A DNA stretch of 12,932 nucleotides, from the NCBI GenBank assembly GCA_035511515.1, contig DATKFG010000090.1:1-12932 (forward strand), read 5' to 3'. Shown here one piece after another: positions 6,265 to 12,932 of the stretch; the first letter of the stretch is position 1; every line of letters starts with the position of its first letter. Below the pieces are notes generated by a model. The model was not told where the DNA came from, ran no database searches, and saw only the letters and a program-made list of their open reading frames with translations. The translations under genes and the position numbers were made by a program. The stretch comes from VBCK01 sp035511515. GTDB lineage: Bacteria; Pseudomonadota; Gammaproteobacteria; Burkholderiales; Burkholderiaceae_F.

Positions 6265-7182
6265 TCACACCTTCAGGCTTGCGTCAAGAATTGCGATGCC
6301 GAGCAGCACCGCAAGGTAAACGAGCGATGCGTGAAAATTGGCAATCGCCGTAGCCGGGTTCGGCGCTCGGGCGAGTTGCACGCTCTTCACCAGCAGATAA
6401 GCGCCGGCGCCGATCGCCGTTACCAGGTACAGGCGCCCCATGCCGAACAGGGCGGGAGCCAGCGAGGCGGCCACCAGCAGCGCGGAGCCGGCCAGCACGG
6501 CGCGCGCTGCGCGCGCATCGCCGACGACGACCGGCAGCATCGGCACCTTGGCGGCGGCGTAGTCGTCGTGAAACGCGATCGCCAGGCTCCAGAAATGCGG
6601 CGGCGTCCACAGGAACAGCACGACGGCGAATATCAGCGGCAAGGGCTCGAGTGCCTGCGGCGACGCGGCCGCCGCGCCGGCGAGCACCGCGAAGCTGCCC
6701 GCCAGCCCGCCGATCACGATGTTCCACCAGGTGCGTCGCTTCAGCCATATTGTGTAGACGACCGCGTACGTGAACGCGCCAAGGAAAGTGTAAATGGCCG
6801 TCGTTACATTCAGTGCGAGCGCGGCCAGCGCGACGCCAGCAGCGCCGGTTGCCGCGATGGCGGCGTGCCAGGCTGGCCCTGCGGTGAGCTGGCCGCTGAC
6901 GAAGGGGCGGTTGCGCGTGCGACCCATACGGGCATCGAGGCCGCGCTCCACGATCTGGTTGAATGCGCCGGCGGCGGCCGACGCCATCGTGACCGCCAGC
7001 CCCAGAGCGAACACCCGCCAGGCCGGCAGTGATCGGCCCGATGCGACCGCCAGCCCGGCGAGCGCCGTGAATCCGATCACCAGGCCGATGCGCAGCTTGA
7101 ACAGGTCAAAGAACAGACGCAGGTTCAAGGCACGCGTCGGCCGCAGCAGAACGGATGCCGGATCGCTCTGCAACAAATGCAT
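6265..7182 (-). CDS. ctaB: Protoheme IX farnesyltransferase (heme O synthase)
   Basis: Membrane prenyltransferase, 305 aa, of the UbiA superfamily. It transfers a farnesyl group to the heme b vinyl, giving heme O, the precursor of heme A for this oxidase. Seen: the first aspartate-rich motif region NQIVERGLDARMGRTRNRP (N75, E79, D83), the YTIWLKRRTWWNIVIGG segment (143-159), and the second polar motif TPPHFWSLAIAFHDDYAAAK (193-212), with about eight to nine hydrophobic helices. Length is normal for the family. Start: the ATG at 7180-7182 directly abuts GAGGGAG, which is too close, so the TTG at 7174-7176 (6 nt spacing) may be the true start; the two differ by two residues. It precedes coxB by 103 nt in the same direction. 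No heme A synthase (ctaA) gene is in the window. Confidence 0.95.
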   Translation of the reverse strand: MHLLQSDPASVLLRPTRALNLRLFFDLFKLRIGLVIGFTALAGLAVASGRSLPAWRVFALGLAVTMASAAAGAFNQIVERGLDARMGRTRNRPFVSGQLTAGPAWHAAIAATGAAGVALAALALNVTTAIYTFLGAFTYAVVYTIWLKRRTWWNIVIGGLAGSFAVLAGAAAASPQALEPLPLIFAVVLFLWTPPHFWSLAIAFHDDYAAAKVPMLPVVVGDARAARAVLAGSALLVAASLAPALFGMGRLYLVTAIGAGAYLLVKSVQLARAPNPATAIANFHASLVYLAVLLGIAILDASLKV

Positions 7183-7213
7183 CTCCCTCGGTGTCCGGTG
7201 GCTAGAACAGGAT

Positions 7214-7247
7214 CGGCCGGCGACGAGTATCGCTCGCCCGCCGGCCG
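7214..7247 (-). other. Strong hairpin in the ctaB leader
   Basis: CGGCCGGCG (7214-7222) pairs perfectly with CGCCGGCCG (7239-7247). Inside it CGAG (7224-7227) pairs with CTCG (7233-7236) around the loop tatcg. It lies between the likely promoter at 7273-7281 and the ctaB start, so it would form in the 5' leader about 30 nt before the start codon. No T-run follows on the minus strand. It may be a weak attenuator, a stability element, or a palindrome of no function. Confidence 0.5.
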
Positions 7248-7272
7248 GCTGCTTGTACGGATCTGTTGGAGA

Positions 7273-7281
7273 AATATACCA
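7273..7281 (-). promoter_or_regulatory. Putative extended -10 promoter for ctaB-cox
   Basis: TGGTATATT on the minus strand matches the extended -10 form TGn-TATAAT in all but one position of the hexamer. No good -35 is visible 17 nt upstream, which such promoters can tolerate. It would start transcription near 7266, about 85 nt before ctaB, inside the 116-nt gap after the preceding gene. The same TGn-TATATT motif occurs before the 141-aa protein gene (8224-8232). Confidence 0.35.
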
Positions 7282-7298
7282 GCTTGGGGTGTGCCTCA

Positions 7299-7715
7299 TC
7301 ATGAAAACCAGCGCAGGAAGGCGGCCGCGCACAGCGCGATGGCGGCGAAGCCGAGCAGCGCACTCCACGCGTGGCCCCGCTGCGCTTCGCTCCACGCCGC
7401 CCCGCGCGCCAGCAGCAACGTGCTGACCGAAATGCCCGCCACCGCGCATGCGATCTTCAAAAGCAAAGCAGCTACCGCGATGCCGTGAATCTCCGGAAAC
7501 TGCCCGAAGCTGGCGTAGCTGATGGCACCAAAAGTCGCTCCGCTGACGCCTTGGGCGAGCCACGCCCCAAGTACCAGCCACGCCAGGCGCCGTTTCCGCT
7601 TCGGTTCGGCCGTAGGCTGCGTCCAGCGTCCGCCGGCGGCCCCGGCCGTCACCGCGACGGCACCGAAATTGTGAACGACCTGCGTCAGCGCGTAGGCCAG
7701 ATCCTGTGCATCCAC
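7299..7715 (-). CDS. Four-helix membrane protein of unknown function in the oxidase cluster
   Basis: 138 aa, not recognised. Four hydrophobic segments are visible at about residues 5-28, 44-66, 77-102 and 115-135, with a basic loop KRKRR (39-43) after the first. Histidines H15, H77 and H115 sit in or at the ends of helices, a pattern compatible with heme b or copper binding, as in CopD-like or cytochrome b561-like proteins, but no signature proves this. Start: GTG at 7713-7715 with GAGG 6 nt upstream; the frame stays open further upstream but reads through the previous gene's 3' end and is Arg/Ser/Pro-rich there. It follows the 141-aa exported protein by 52 nt and precedes ctaB by 116 nt. Its place beside ctaB and cox suggests a role in oxidase assembly or electron transfer, which is inference only. 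Confidence 0.75.
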   Translation of the reverse strand: MDAQDLAYALTQVVHNFGAVAVTAGAAGGRWTQPTAEPKRKRRLAWLVLGAWLAQGVSGATFGAISYASFGQFPEIHGIAVAALLLKIACAVAGISVSTLLLARGAAWSEAQRGHAWSALLGFAAIALCAAAFLRWFS

Positions 7716-7767
7716 ACGGGGCCTCGCAGCGGTTGGCGCGATCGCCGCGCCGGCGCGGCGCTGGCGA

Positions 7768-8193
7768 TCAGGGCTTCTTCGACTCGGCCTTGTTCGATTC
7801 GGGCTTGTTCGATTCGTAGACCATGGGCGGGACGTTGCCGGCGTTGAGCGTGACGCACTTTTCGGCACCGACCGGCGTATGACCTTTGTCGACGACGCGG
7901 AAACACACCCAATGCCGGCCGGCCGTGAGCTTGTCGACGGTGTAGGTGCCCTTGAGCTGGCGAAGCTCGGCGACCTGCTCGCCGTCCACGAAGACGTGGA
8001 CGTGATCGCCCTTGGGCGCCTGGGTCGTCTCGAAAGAAACCTTGATGCCGCTCAGTCCGACCTTGGCGCCCTCGGCGGGCGAGCTGATCGTCACACCGGG
8101 ATCGTCCTTCGGCGCCTGCGTCCCTTCGGCCGACAATGCGGCGGCGGACAGCCCGAGCGCAAAGATGGTCAACGCGCACCTCAGCGCATTCAT
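7768..8193 (-). CDS. Exported DUF4399/Ig-like protein with a repetitive charged tail
   Basis: 141 aa. A signal peptide (residues 1-22, ending ALSA before EG) precedes a compact domain of about 90 residues resembling DUF4399 or a bacterial Ig-like fold: VTISSPAEGAKV, then GDHVHVFVDGEQV (63-75), LKGTYTVDKLTAGRHW (80-95), and HTPVGAEKCVTL. H64, H66, H94 and H105 could bind a metal, and C97 and C113 could form a disulfide. The tail holds about three copies of the unit ESNK(P/A), encoded by near-identical 15-bp repeats at 7771-7815. CGGGAG lies 7 nt before the ATG. It is the first gene after the inverted repeat region and is probably co-transcribed with the membrane protein after it. It should be periplasmic. 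Its function is unknown; a link to the oxidase rests only on gene order. Confidence 0.82.
   Translation of the reverse strand: MNALRCALTIFALGLSAAALSAEGTQAPKDDPGVTISSPAEGAKVGLSGIKVSFETTQAPKGDHVHVFVDGEQVAELRQLKGTYTVDKLTAGRHWVCFRVVDKGHTPVGAEKCVTLNAGNVPPMVYESNKPESNKAESKKP
7771..7815 (-). repeat. 15-bp tandem repeat coding for the ESNK(P/A) tail
   Basis: About three imperfect copies of GAATCGAACAAG plus a Pro or Ala codon encode ESNKP, ESNKA and ESKKP at the C-terminus of the 141-aa exported protein. Such in-frame repeats readily change copy number by replication slippage, and the tail would change length without a frameshift. Confidence 0.75.
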
Positions 8194-8223
8194 GGTCGAC
8201 TCCCGCTCTGGATCAGTCGCGCG

Positions 8224-8232
8224 AATATAACA
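8224..8232 (-). promoter_or_regulatory. Putative extended -10 promoter for the 141-aa protein operon
   Basis: TGTTATATT on the minus strand fits TGn-TATAAT with one mismatch in the hexamer. It lies about 31 nt before the ATG, giving a leader of roughly 24 nt that includes the CGGGAG ribosome binding site. Any -35 would fall inside the left arm of the adjacent inverted repeat and does not match the consensus. Confidence 0.35.
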
Positions 8233-8242
8233 GCTCCGCCTG

Positions 8243-8383
8243 CGCAGCCCTCACCCCCTCCCCTCTCCCGCTGCGCGGGCGAGGGGCGATCAGGCGGCAC
8301 TGTTCTGTGCGTGGACGCGGAATTACAGGAGATCGGTCGCCCCTCGCCCGCGCAGCGGGAGAGGGGAGGGGGTGAGGGCTGCG
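8243..8383. repeat. Mirrored pair of REP-like palindromes (47-bp inverted repeat)
   Basis: The arms at 8243-8289 and 8337-8383 are exact reverse complements over 47 bp, separated by 47 bp of unrelated sequence. Each arm also folds on itself: CCCCTC-t-CCCGC, loop tgc, GCGGG-c-GAGGGG (8260-8286, mirrored on the right), flanked by CCTCACCCCC. The layout matches a REP doublet (BIME). It fills the gap between the fadD stop and the promoter of the next gene, so in RNA it can form either two hairpins or one long one, and probably insulates the two units by ending or stabilising the fadD transcript. It may also be a gyrase or IHF site, as in enterobacterial BIMEs. Confidence 0.85.
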
Positions 8384-8410
8384 GAACAGGCTCGCGGCTG
8401 AGGGCCGGTT

Positions 8411-10123
8411 TCAGTGCGCAGCCAAAGCGGCATCGCGCAAGGCGCGGCGCAGGATCTTGCCGACGTTGCTCTTGGGCAGGTCGGAGCGGAACTCGATGAA
8501 TTTCGGGCGCTTGTATCCGGTCAGGTTCTCGTGGCAGTACTCGACCAGGTCGTGCTCGGTCAGCGCCGGATCAGCCCGCACCACGAACAGCTTCACGGCC
8601 TCGCCCGAACGTTCGTCCGGCACCCCGATCGCCGCGCATTCGCGCACGCCGGGGTGCGAGGCCACGATGTCCTCGATCTCGTTGGGGAAGACCTTGAACC
8701 CCGACACCAGGATCATGTCCTTCTTGCGGTCGACGATACGGACATAACCACGCTCGTCCATCACGCCGATGTCGCCGCTGCGAAAGAATCCGTCGTCCGT
8801 CATGACGCCCGCGGTCTCATCGGGCCTGAGCCAGTAGCCAGCCATCACCTGCGGTCCGCGGATCGCGATCTCGCCGGCTGCGCCGGTTGGCAGTCGGTTG
8901 CCGGCATCATCCAGGATCGCGATCTCGGTCGACGGCAGCGGCAGCCCGATACTGCCGTTGAACTCGTTGCTCAGCACCGGATTGACCGTGGCGCCCGGGG
9001 AAGTCTCCGACAATCCGTACGCCTGGCAGATCGTGCGCCCAGTCAATTCGGCCCAGCGCTTGGCCACTGCGCTCTGCACCGCCATTCCGCCTCCGAGACA
9101 GATGCGCATCGAGGAGAAATCCAGCGCCCTGAATGCGTCGTTGCTGGCCAGCGCGTTGAACAGGGTGTTGACGGCCGGCAGGCAGTGCACGCGATGGCGC
9201 GCAACCTCCCGCACCAGCGCCGGTATGTCGCGCGGATTCGGAATCAGCACGCATTTTCCGCCACGCCGCACCGACATCAGCGCGCAGCCGGTCAGCGCGA
9301 AGATGTGATACAGCGGCAGGGCCGCCACTGTGGTGTATTGCTCGCCGGGCGGCACCAGGTTCAGCGCCGGGCGAAACCAGGACTCGACCTGCAGCAGGTT
9401 GGCGAACAGGTTGCGGTGAAGCAGCGTGGCGCCCTTGGCCACTCCCGTGGTGCCGCCCGTGTACTGCAGGCACGCGATGTCGCCTGGCTCGATCGGCACC
9501 GGCCTGGCCGGCGTGCGCGCGCCCTGGCCCAGCACGTCGCCGAACGCGACCGCGTCGGGCAGCGAGTAAGGCGGGACCAGCTTGCGCACCCGGCGCACGA
9601 CCAAATCGACCAGCGCTCCGCGCACGCGGCCCAGCAGGTCACCGAGTCGGCACACGCACACGCTGTCGGTTGGAACGTGTCCGCGCACCGCGGCCACCGT
9701 GGCCGCGAAGTTTTCCAGCACGAATATGGCGCGGGCGCCGGAATCGGCCAGCTGGTGCTCGAGCTCGCGCGGCGTGTACAGCGGATTGACGTTGACCATC
9801 ACGCAGCCCGCGCGCAGGATCCCCGCCATCACGACCGGATACTGCAGCACGTTGGGCAGCATGATCGCGACCCGATCCCCGCGGGCCAGCCCGCGCGACT
9901 GCAGCCAGCCCGCCACCGCGTTCGAATGCCGATCAAGCTGCCGGTAAGTCAGCTCCGCGCCCATGCAGGCGAAGGCGACCTGGGGGCCGTACTGGGCGAA
10001 CGACTCCTGCAGCAACTGCACCAGCGTGCCGACCCGACTCTCGTCGATCGTTGGCTCAACGCCGGCTGGGTAGCTCTTCAGCCAGAATCGGTCGAGTTGC
10101 TCGGTGCGGGTGGCCTGCAGCAT
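8411..10123 (-). CDS. fadD: Long-chain fatty acid-CoA ligase (AMP-forming)
   Basis: 570-aa acyl-adenylate-forming enzyme. It activates fatty acids with ATP and CoA to acyl-CoA, the entry step of beta-oxidation, at the inner face of the membrane. ANL-family motifs in order: ATP/AMP loop YTGGTTGVAKGA (221-232), PLYHIFALT (270-278), YGLSETS (369-375), RSGDIG (448-453), hinge and fatty-acid motif DRKKDMILVSGFKVFPNEIE (465-484), and the catalytic lysine K556 in KSNVGKILRR. The N-terminus FWLKSYPAGVEPTI is typical of proteobacterial FadD. Start: ATG at 10121-10123 aligns with the family; a TTG at 10136-10138 would add five residues. Neither has a strong ribosome binding site, and both lie inside the 3' end of the preceding gene, which suggests coupled translation. 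No regulator site was recognised. Confidence 0.95.
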   Translation of the reverse strand: MLQATRTEQLDRFWLKSYPAGVEPTIDESRVGTLVQLLQESFAQYGPQVAFACMGAELTYRQLDRHSNAVAGWLQSRGLARGDRVAIMLPNVLQYPVVMAGILRAGCVMVNVNPLYTPRELEHQLADSGARAIFVLENFAATVAAVRGHVPTDSVCVCRLGDLLGRVRGALVDLVVRRVRKLVPPYSLPDAVAFGDVLGQGARTPARPVPIEPGDIACLQYTGGTTGVAKGATLLHRNLFANLLQVESWFRPALNLVPPGEQYTTVAALPLYHIFALTGCALMSVRRGGKCVLIPNPRDIPALVREVARHRVHCLPAVNTLFNALASNDAFRALDFSSMRICLGGGMAVQSAVAKRWAELTGRTICQAYGLSETSPGATVNPVLSNEFNGSIGLPLPSTEIAILDDAGNRLPTGAAGEIAIRGPQVMAGYWLRPDETAGVMTDDGFFRSGDIGVMDERGYVRIVDRKKDMILVSGFKVFPNEIEDIVASHPGVRECAAIGVPDERSGEAVKLFVVRADPALTEHDLVEYCHENLTGYKRPKFIEFRSDLPKSNVGKILRRALRDAALAAH

Positions 10124-11265
10124 GGGCTCGTGAACCAACGCGCGCGCTTTTGGACAGCCGCATCCGCGTTGACTGGGGCATTTGATGATACCCGCTTGGT
10201 CAGGGCGTCGAGCTCGCGATCGCGCGCCTCCTTGCGCAGTGCCGCAATCCGCTTAGCTTCGCGGAAGAATGCAGCCATGTCGGGTCCGGTGCGGGCCATC
10301 AGGGCTTCGAACGCCGGCACCCGATCGAAATATGCGCCAATCGCCGCCAGGTGCGCGTTATTCAGCGGCTGCGCGAAGTAGCGGTCGTAGCCTTTGAAGC
10401 CGCCCCAGGGTCCGTCGCGCAGCGCTTGATAGCGCGCTTGGAGCTGGACGAACACAGCGCGTTTGCGGTCGCGCTTTTCTGCATCCGGCCACGTGCCGGC
10501 GTAGACCTCGTCCAGCGCGGCGCGCGTCTGCATCAGCAGGTCGAGGAACTGCGCGCGCCGCTGCTCGATCTGCTGCCATTCGACCCGCAGCGGGTCCGAA
10601 CCCTGCGCCAGCAGCCAGCGCCGCACGCCTTCGCGCTCGACCGCGGTCGCGAAGGACTCGTTGAACACGGTGTCGTCGCGCACGTACAGCACCTGGTGCG
10701 CCAGCTCGTGAAAGATCAGCCGCGCCAGTTCGGGCTCGGGCAGGTTGATGAAGGTGTTGAGCAGGGGATCGGAGAACCAGCCGAGCGTCGAGAAGGCCGG
10801 GACCGGGCCGACGCTGACGTCGTATCCCTGCGTGGCCAGGCCGGCGGCCAAATGGTCGGCGTCGCCGCGATCGAAGTAGCCGCGGTAGGACGCGCAGCCG
10901 AAGAACAGGTAGCACCAGGTCTTCAGCTGGGTCGAAAGCTCCGGCGTCGCGAACACATTCCAGACGACCGCCGGCCGCTTCAGGTCAGCGTAGCGCGTGT
11001 AGCTGCGATTGTCGGGCTCGGCGAGCTCGCGCGTGGCGAACTCGCGAATCTGGCGGGCCAGCCGCAGCCGCTGTTTCAGCGGCTCGGACACTGCCGGATC
11101 GTCGAGCCACGCATCGATCGGGCGTGCCGCCGACAAAACGCCCCATTCGCCGCGGGCCGCCTGCACGTAATAGCCCAGTGAACTGCAGCCCGCCATCGTC
11201 AGCACCAGCAACAGCGCGACGGCGCCAGCGAATGCGGCGCGCCGCCGGGCTTTGCCCGGTCGCAT
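10078..11265 (-). CDS. Predicted zinc aminopeptidase lipoprotein (PF10023 family)
   Basis: 395 aa. The N-terminus is a lipoprotein signal (Arg-rich start, hydrophobic stretch, MAGC with C27 as lipidation site). The core carries the zinc-protease motif HELAHQ (H186, E187, H190) with NESFAT (E203 a likely third ligand), preceded by FSTLGWFSDPLLNTFINLPE, characteristic of the COG4324 predicted aminopeptidases (formerly DUF2265). The peptidase activity is predicted for the family; I know of no clear substrate. It is probably anchored to the membrane facing the periplasm. The C-terminal 40 or so residues are low in similarity to what I expect of the family, and the last 15 codons overlap the start of fadD by 46 nt. 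It begins 26 nt after the molybdoenzyme stop. ATG at 11263-11265 was chosen because it directly precedes the signal; no good ribosome binding site is visible. Confidence 0.88.
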   Translation of the reverse strand: MRPGKARRRAAFAGAVALLLVLTMAGCSSLGYYVQAARGEWGVLSAARPIDAWLDDPAVSEPLKQRLRLARQIREFATRELAEPDNRSYTRYADLKRPAVVWNVFATPELSTQLKTWCYLFFGCASYRGYFDRGDADHLAAGLATQGYDVSVGPVPAFSTLGWFSDPLLNTFINLPEPELARLIFHELAHQVLYVRDDTVFNESFATAVEREGVRRWLLAQGSDPLRVEWQQIEQRRAQFLDLLMQTRAALDEVYAGTWPDAEKRDRKRAVFVQLQARYQALRDGPWGGFKGYDRYFAQPLNNAHLAAIGAYFDRVPAFEALMARTGPDMAAFFREAKRIAALRKEARDRELDALTKRVSSNAPVNADAAVQKRARWFTSPCCRPPAPSNSTDSG

Positions 11266-11291
11266 CCGGTTGGGCGGTCGGGCCGGACGCT

Positions 11292-12932
11292 CTATCGGTT
11301 CGTCCGGCGCTGATCGGCCGCCTCGGAGCGGCGCACTTCGACCAGACAGTCGTAGAACGTCGCGGCCCGGCCCAGGTCGGTGAGGCGCTGGTGGGTGAGC
11401 TCGTTGGCATTGCGCCCGTCCGAGGCGAGCTTGCGCCACCAGACCGACAGCGCAACCACCACACCGGGCCGGGCCCGATCGGTCAGGCGCGCCTTCAGCC
11501 GCAGGCTGCCGCGATCGTTGAACACCGTGACCTGCTCGTCGTTCGAGATGCCCCGCTCGGCCGCGTCTTGCGGATGAATATCCAGGTGCGGCTCGCCTTC
11601 GGTATCGCGCAGGCTGCGCACGTTGACGAAGGTCGAATTCAGGAAGTTGCGGGCCGGCGGCGAAATGATGGCCAGCGGATACCGCTGCGCCAGCTCCGGC
11701 GCGCTGACCGGATTCTCGTAGGGCGGCAGATAACCGGGAAGCGGGTCCAGCCCCTGCGCCGCCAGCCGCTCGGAGTAGAACTCGCAGCGGCCGCTTGGGG
11801 TCGGAAAGCGCCCGTTCGCGAAGGGCGCGTAAGGGGCGGGGACGTTCAGACGCCACCAGCCGCGCTCGCGCACCTGCTCCCAGCGGTAGCCCGCGGTGGT
11901 GCGCTCGCCCGTAAAGGCCTGGGTGGCGATCTGTTCGTCGCTTTCGCGGAAACACGGATCGGTGAAGCCCATGCTGGACGCCAGGCGCCGGAAGATCTCG
12001 CTGTTGGGCAGCGCTTCGCCCAGCGGCTCGATGGCCGGGTTGTTGGCGACCACGTACAGATGACCGTAGGAGCGATGCACGTCCAGGTGCTCCAGCTGCG
12101 TGGTGGCCGGCAGCACGTAATCGGCATACTCGGCCGTGTCGGTCAGGAAATGCTCCAGCACCACCGTGAACAGATCCTCGCGCGCGAACCCATCGACCAC
12201 GCTGCGCGATTGCGGCGCCACCGCGACCGGGTTGCTGTTGTAGACGACGATGGCATCGATCGGCGGGTCGCTTTGAGCGAGCGCCTGCCCGATCGTGCTC
12301 ATGTTGATCGTGCGCGGCGTGCGGCCGGCCAGCAGGTCGGGCCGCGTGAGCGCCGCCTCGTTGACCTCGAAGGCGCCGCTGGTCGACAGCAACAGGCCTC
12401 CGGCCGCATCGCGCCAGTGCCCGGCCAGCGCCGGCAGGCAGGCGATCGCCCGCACCGCGCTGCCGCCACCGCGCGCCCGCTGCATTCCATAGTTCACCCG
12501 GATCAGCGCCGGACGGGTGTGCCAGTAGTCGTGCGCGAGGCGCTCGATGTCGTCGGCTTTGATCGAACAGATCGAGGCGGCCCGATCCGGAGTGAACTGC
12601 TGCGCCCGCTGCGCCAGCGCGTCGAATCCGAGCGTGTGTTGTTCGATGAATTCGCGATCCAGCCATCCCTCGCGCACCAGCACGTGGATCAGCCCCAGCG
12701 CCAGAGCCCCGTCGGTTCCGGGCATCGGCGCGATGTGGTGATGACATTTCTCGGCGGTGAGCGAGCGGTACGGATCGATCGCGACCAGCCGCGCGCCGCA
12801 GCGCCTGGCCTGCTGGGCCCGGCTCCAGAAATGCAGATTGGACGCCACCGCGTTGGCGCCCCAGAACACGATCAGGCGGCTGTTTTCGACCTGCTCGACG
12901 TCGGTGCCCAGCCGCGCGCCGAGCGTGTAAAT
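11292..12932 (-). CDS. Molybdopterin oxidoreductase, DMSO reductase superfamily (5' end off the window)
   Basis: Partial: the last 546 codons and the stop are present, and the frame stays open to the right edge. The sequence shows the molybdopterin-guanine dinucleotide fold of the COG0243 (BisC-like) family: NSRLIVFWGANAVASN, GARLVAIDPYRSLTA, YGMQRARGGGSAVRAI, DAIVVYNSNPVAVAPQ, VLPATTQLEHLD, and the C-terminal MoCo-binding domain with LDIHPQDAAERGI, RPGVVVALSVWW and NELT. The missing N-terminus would tell whether an Fe-S cluster is bound (a Cys motif of the NarB/FdhF type) and whether the enzyme is secreted. Substrate is not predictable here: formate, nitrate, polysulfide and sulfoxide enzymes share this layout. 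It heads the gene run with the aminopeptidase and fadD, with no obvious functional link. Confidence 0.9.
   Translation of the reverse strand: MYTLGARLGTDVEQVENSRLIVFWGANAVASNLHFWSRAQQARRCGARLVAIDPYRSLTAEKCHHHIAPMPGTDGALALGLIHVLVREGWLDREFIEQHTLGFDALAQRAQQFTPDRAASICSIKADDIERLAHDYWHTRPALIRVNYGMQRARGGGSAVRAIACLPALAGHWRDAAGGLLLSTSGAFEVNEAALTRPDLLAGRTPRTINMSTIGQALAQSDPPIDAIVVYNSNPVAVAPQSRSVVDGFAREDLFTVVLEHFLTDTAEYADYVLPATTQLEHLDVHRSYGHLYVVANNPAIEPLGEALPNSEIFRRLASSMGFTDPCFRESDEQIATQAFTGERTTAGYRWEQVRERGWWRLNVPAPYAPFANGRFPTPSGRCEFYSERLAAQGLDPLPGYLPPYENPVSAPELAQRYPLAIISPPARNFLNSTFVNVRSLRDTEGEPHLDIHPQDAAERGISNDEQVTVFNDRGSLRLKARLTDRARPGVVVALSVWWRKLASDGRNANELTHQRLTDLGRAATFYDCLVEVRRSEAADQRRTNR

Noticed and set aside
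8243..8383. Inverted repeat read as ends of an insertion sequence
   Set aside because: The 47-bp spacer cannot hold a transposase, no target duplication was seen, and the arms match the REP pattern better.
8414..10381. 655-codon plus-strand open frame opposite fadD
   Set aside because: Composition is the complement of fadD codons (His, Arg, Gln-rich) and no motif is recognised; fadD on the minus strand has all ANL motifs.
11266..12747. Frame of the aminopeptidase extended upstream to give an 889-aa fusion
   Set aside because: The extension lies out of frame over the molybdopterin oxidoreductase, is Arg/Ala-rich without domains, and the lipoprotein signal begins at 11265.

Overview
This is a high-GC (visibly about 60-65%), strongly co-directional stretch of bacterial chromosome: every gene I can support lies on the minus strand. 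The gene families (COG0243 molybdoenzyme, PF10023 aminopeptidase lipoprotein, FadD, CtaB plus a cox operon) and the REP-type palindromes (CTCTCCCGC...GCGGGAGAG followed by GGGGTGAGG) suit a beta- or gammaproteobacterium. This assignment is an inference from family resemblance, not a database result.

Reading in the direction of transcription (right to left): the window opens inside a molybdopterin oxidoreductase (11292-12932, N-terminus off the edge). A zinc-dependent aminopeptidase-like lipoprotein (10078-11265) follows, then a FadD-type long-chain acyl-CoA ligase (8411-10123) whose start overlaps the aminopeptidase end. An intergenic region of about 220 bp (8194-8410) is dominated by two head-to-head REP-like palindromes forming a near-perfect 47-bp inverted repeat.

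Next comes a respiratory block: a secreted 141-aa DUF4399/Ig-like protein, a 138-aa four-helix membrane protein, heme O synthase (ctaB), and a heme-copper oxidase operon. The oxidase genes are subunit II with CuA and two C-terminal cytochrome c domains, subunit I, two tandem subunit III-type proteins, and subunit IV. CtaB makes the heme O precursor of heme A. Subunit II would accept electrons through its two hemes c and CuA and pass them to heme a and heme a3-CuB in subunit I. The duplicated subunit III recalls the coxMNOP arrangement of Bradyrhizobium. Subunit I keeps all metal ligands and the D-pathway residues, but by motif comparison it lacks the canonical K-pathway lysine and the usual His-Asp pair at the Mg site.

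Between the end of the oxidase operon and the left edge lie about 860 bp with no convincing gene. They hold a third REP-like palindrome, a GC-rich hairpin, an AT-rich segment and a good minus-strand promoter. The left edge carries the first 83 codons of an exported c-type cytochrome with a single CxxCH in the ARQTG-x2-CxxCH...LTPxGxxFK context seen in cytochrome-porin-like proteins. The rest of that gene is outside the window. No CRISPR array, tRNA, rRNA or insertion sequence was seen.
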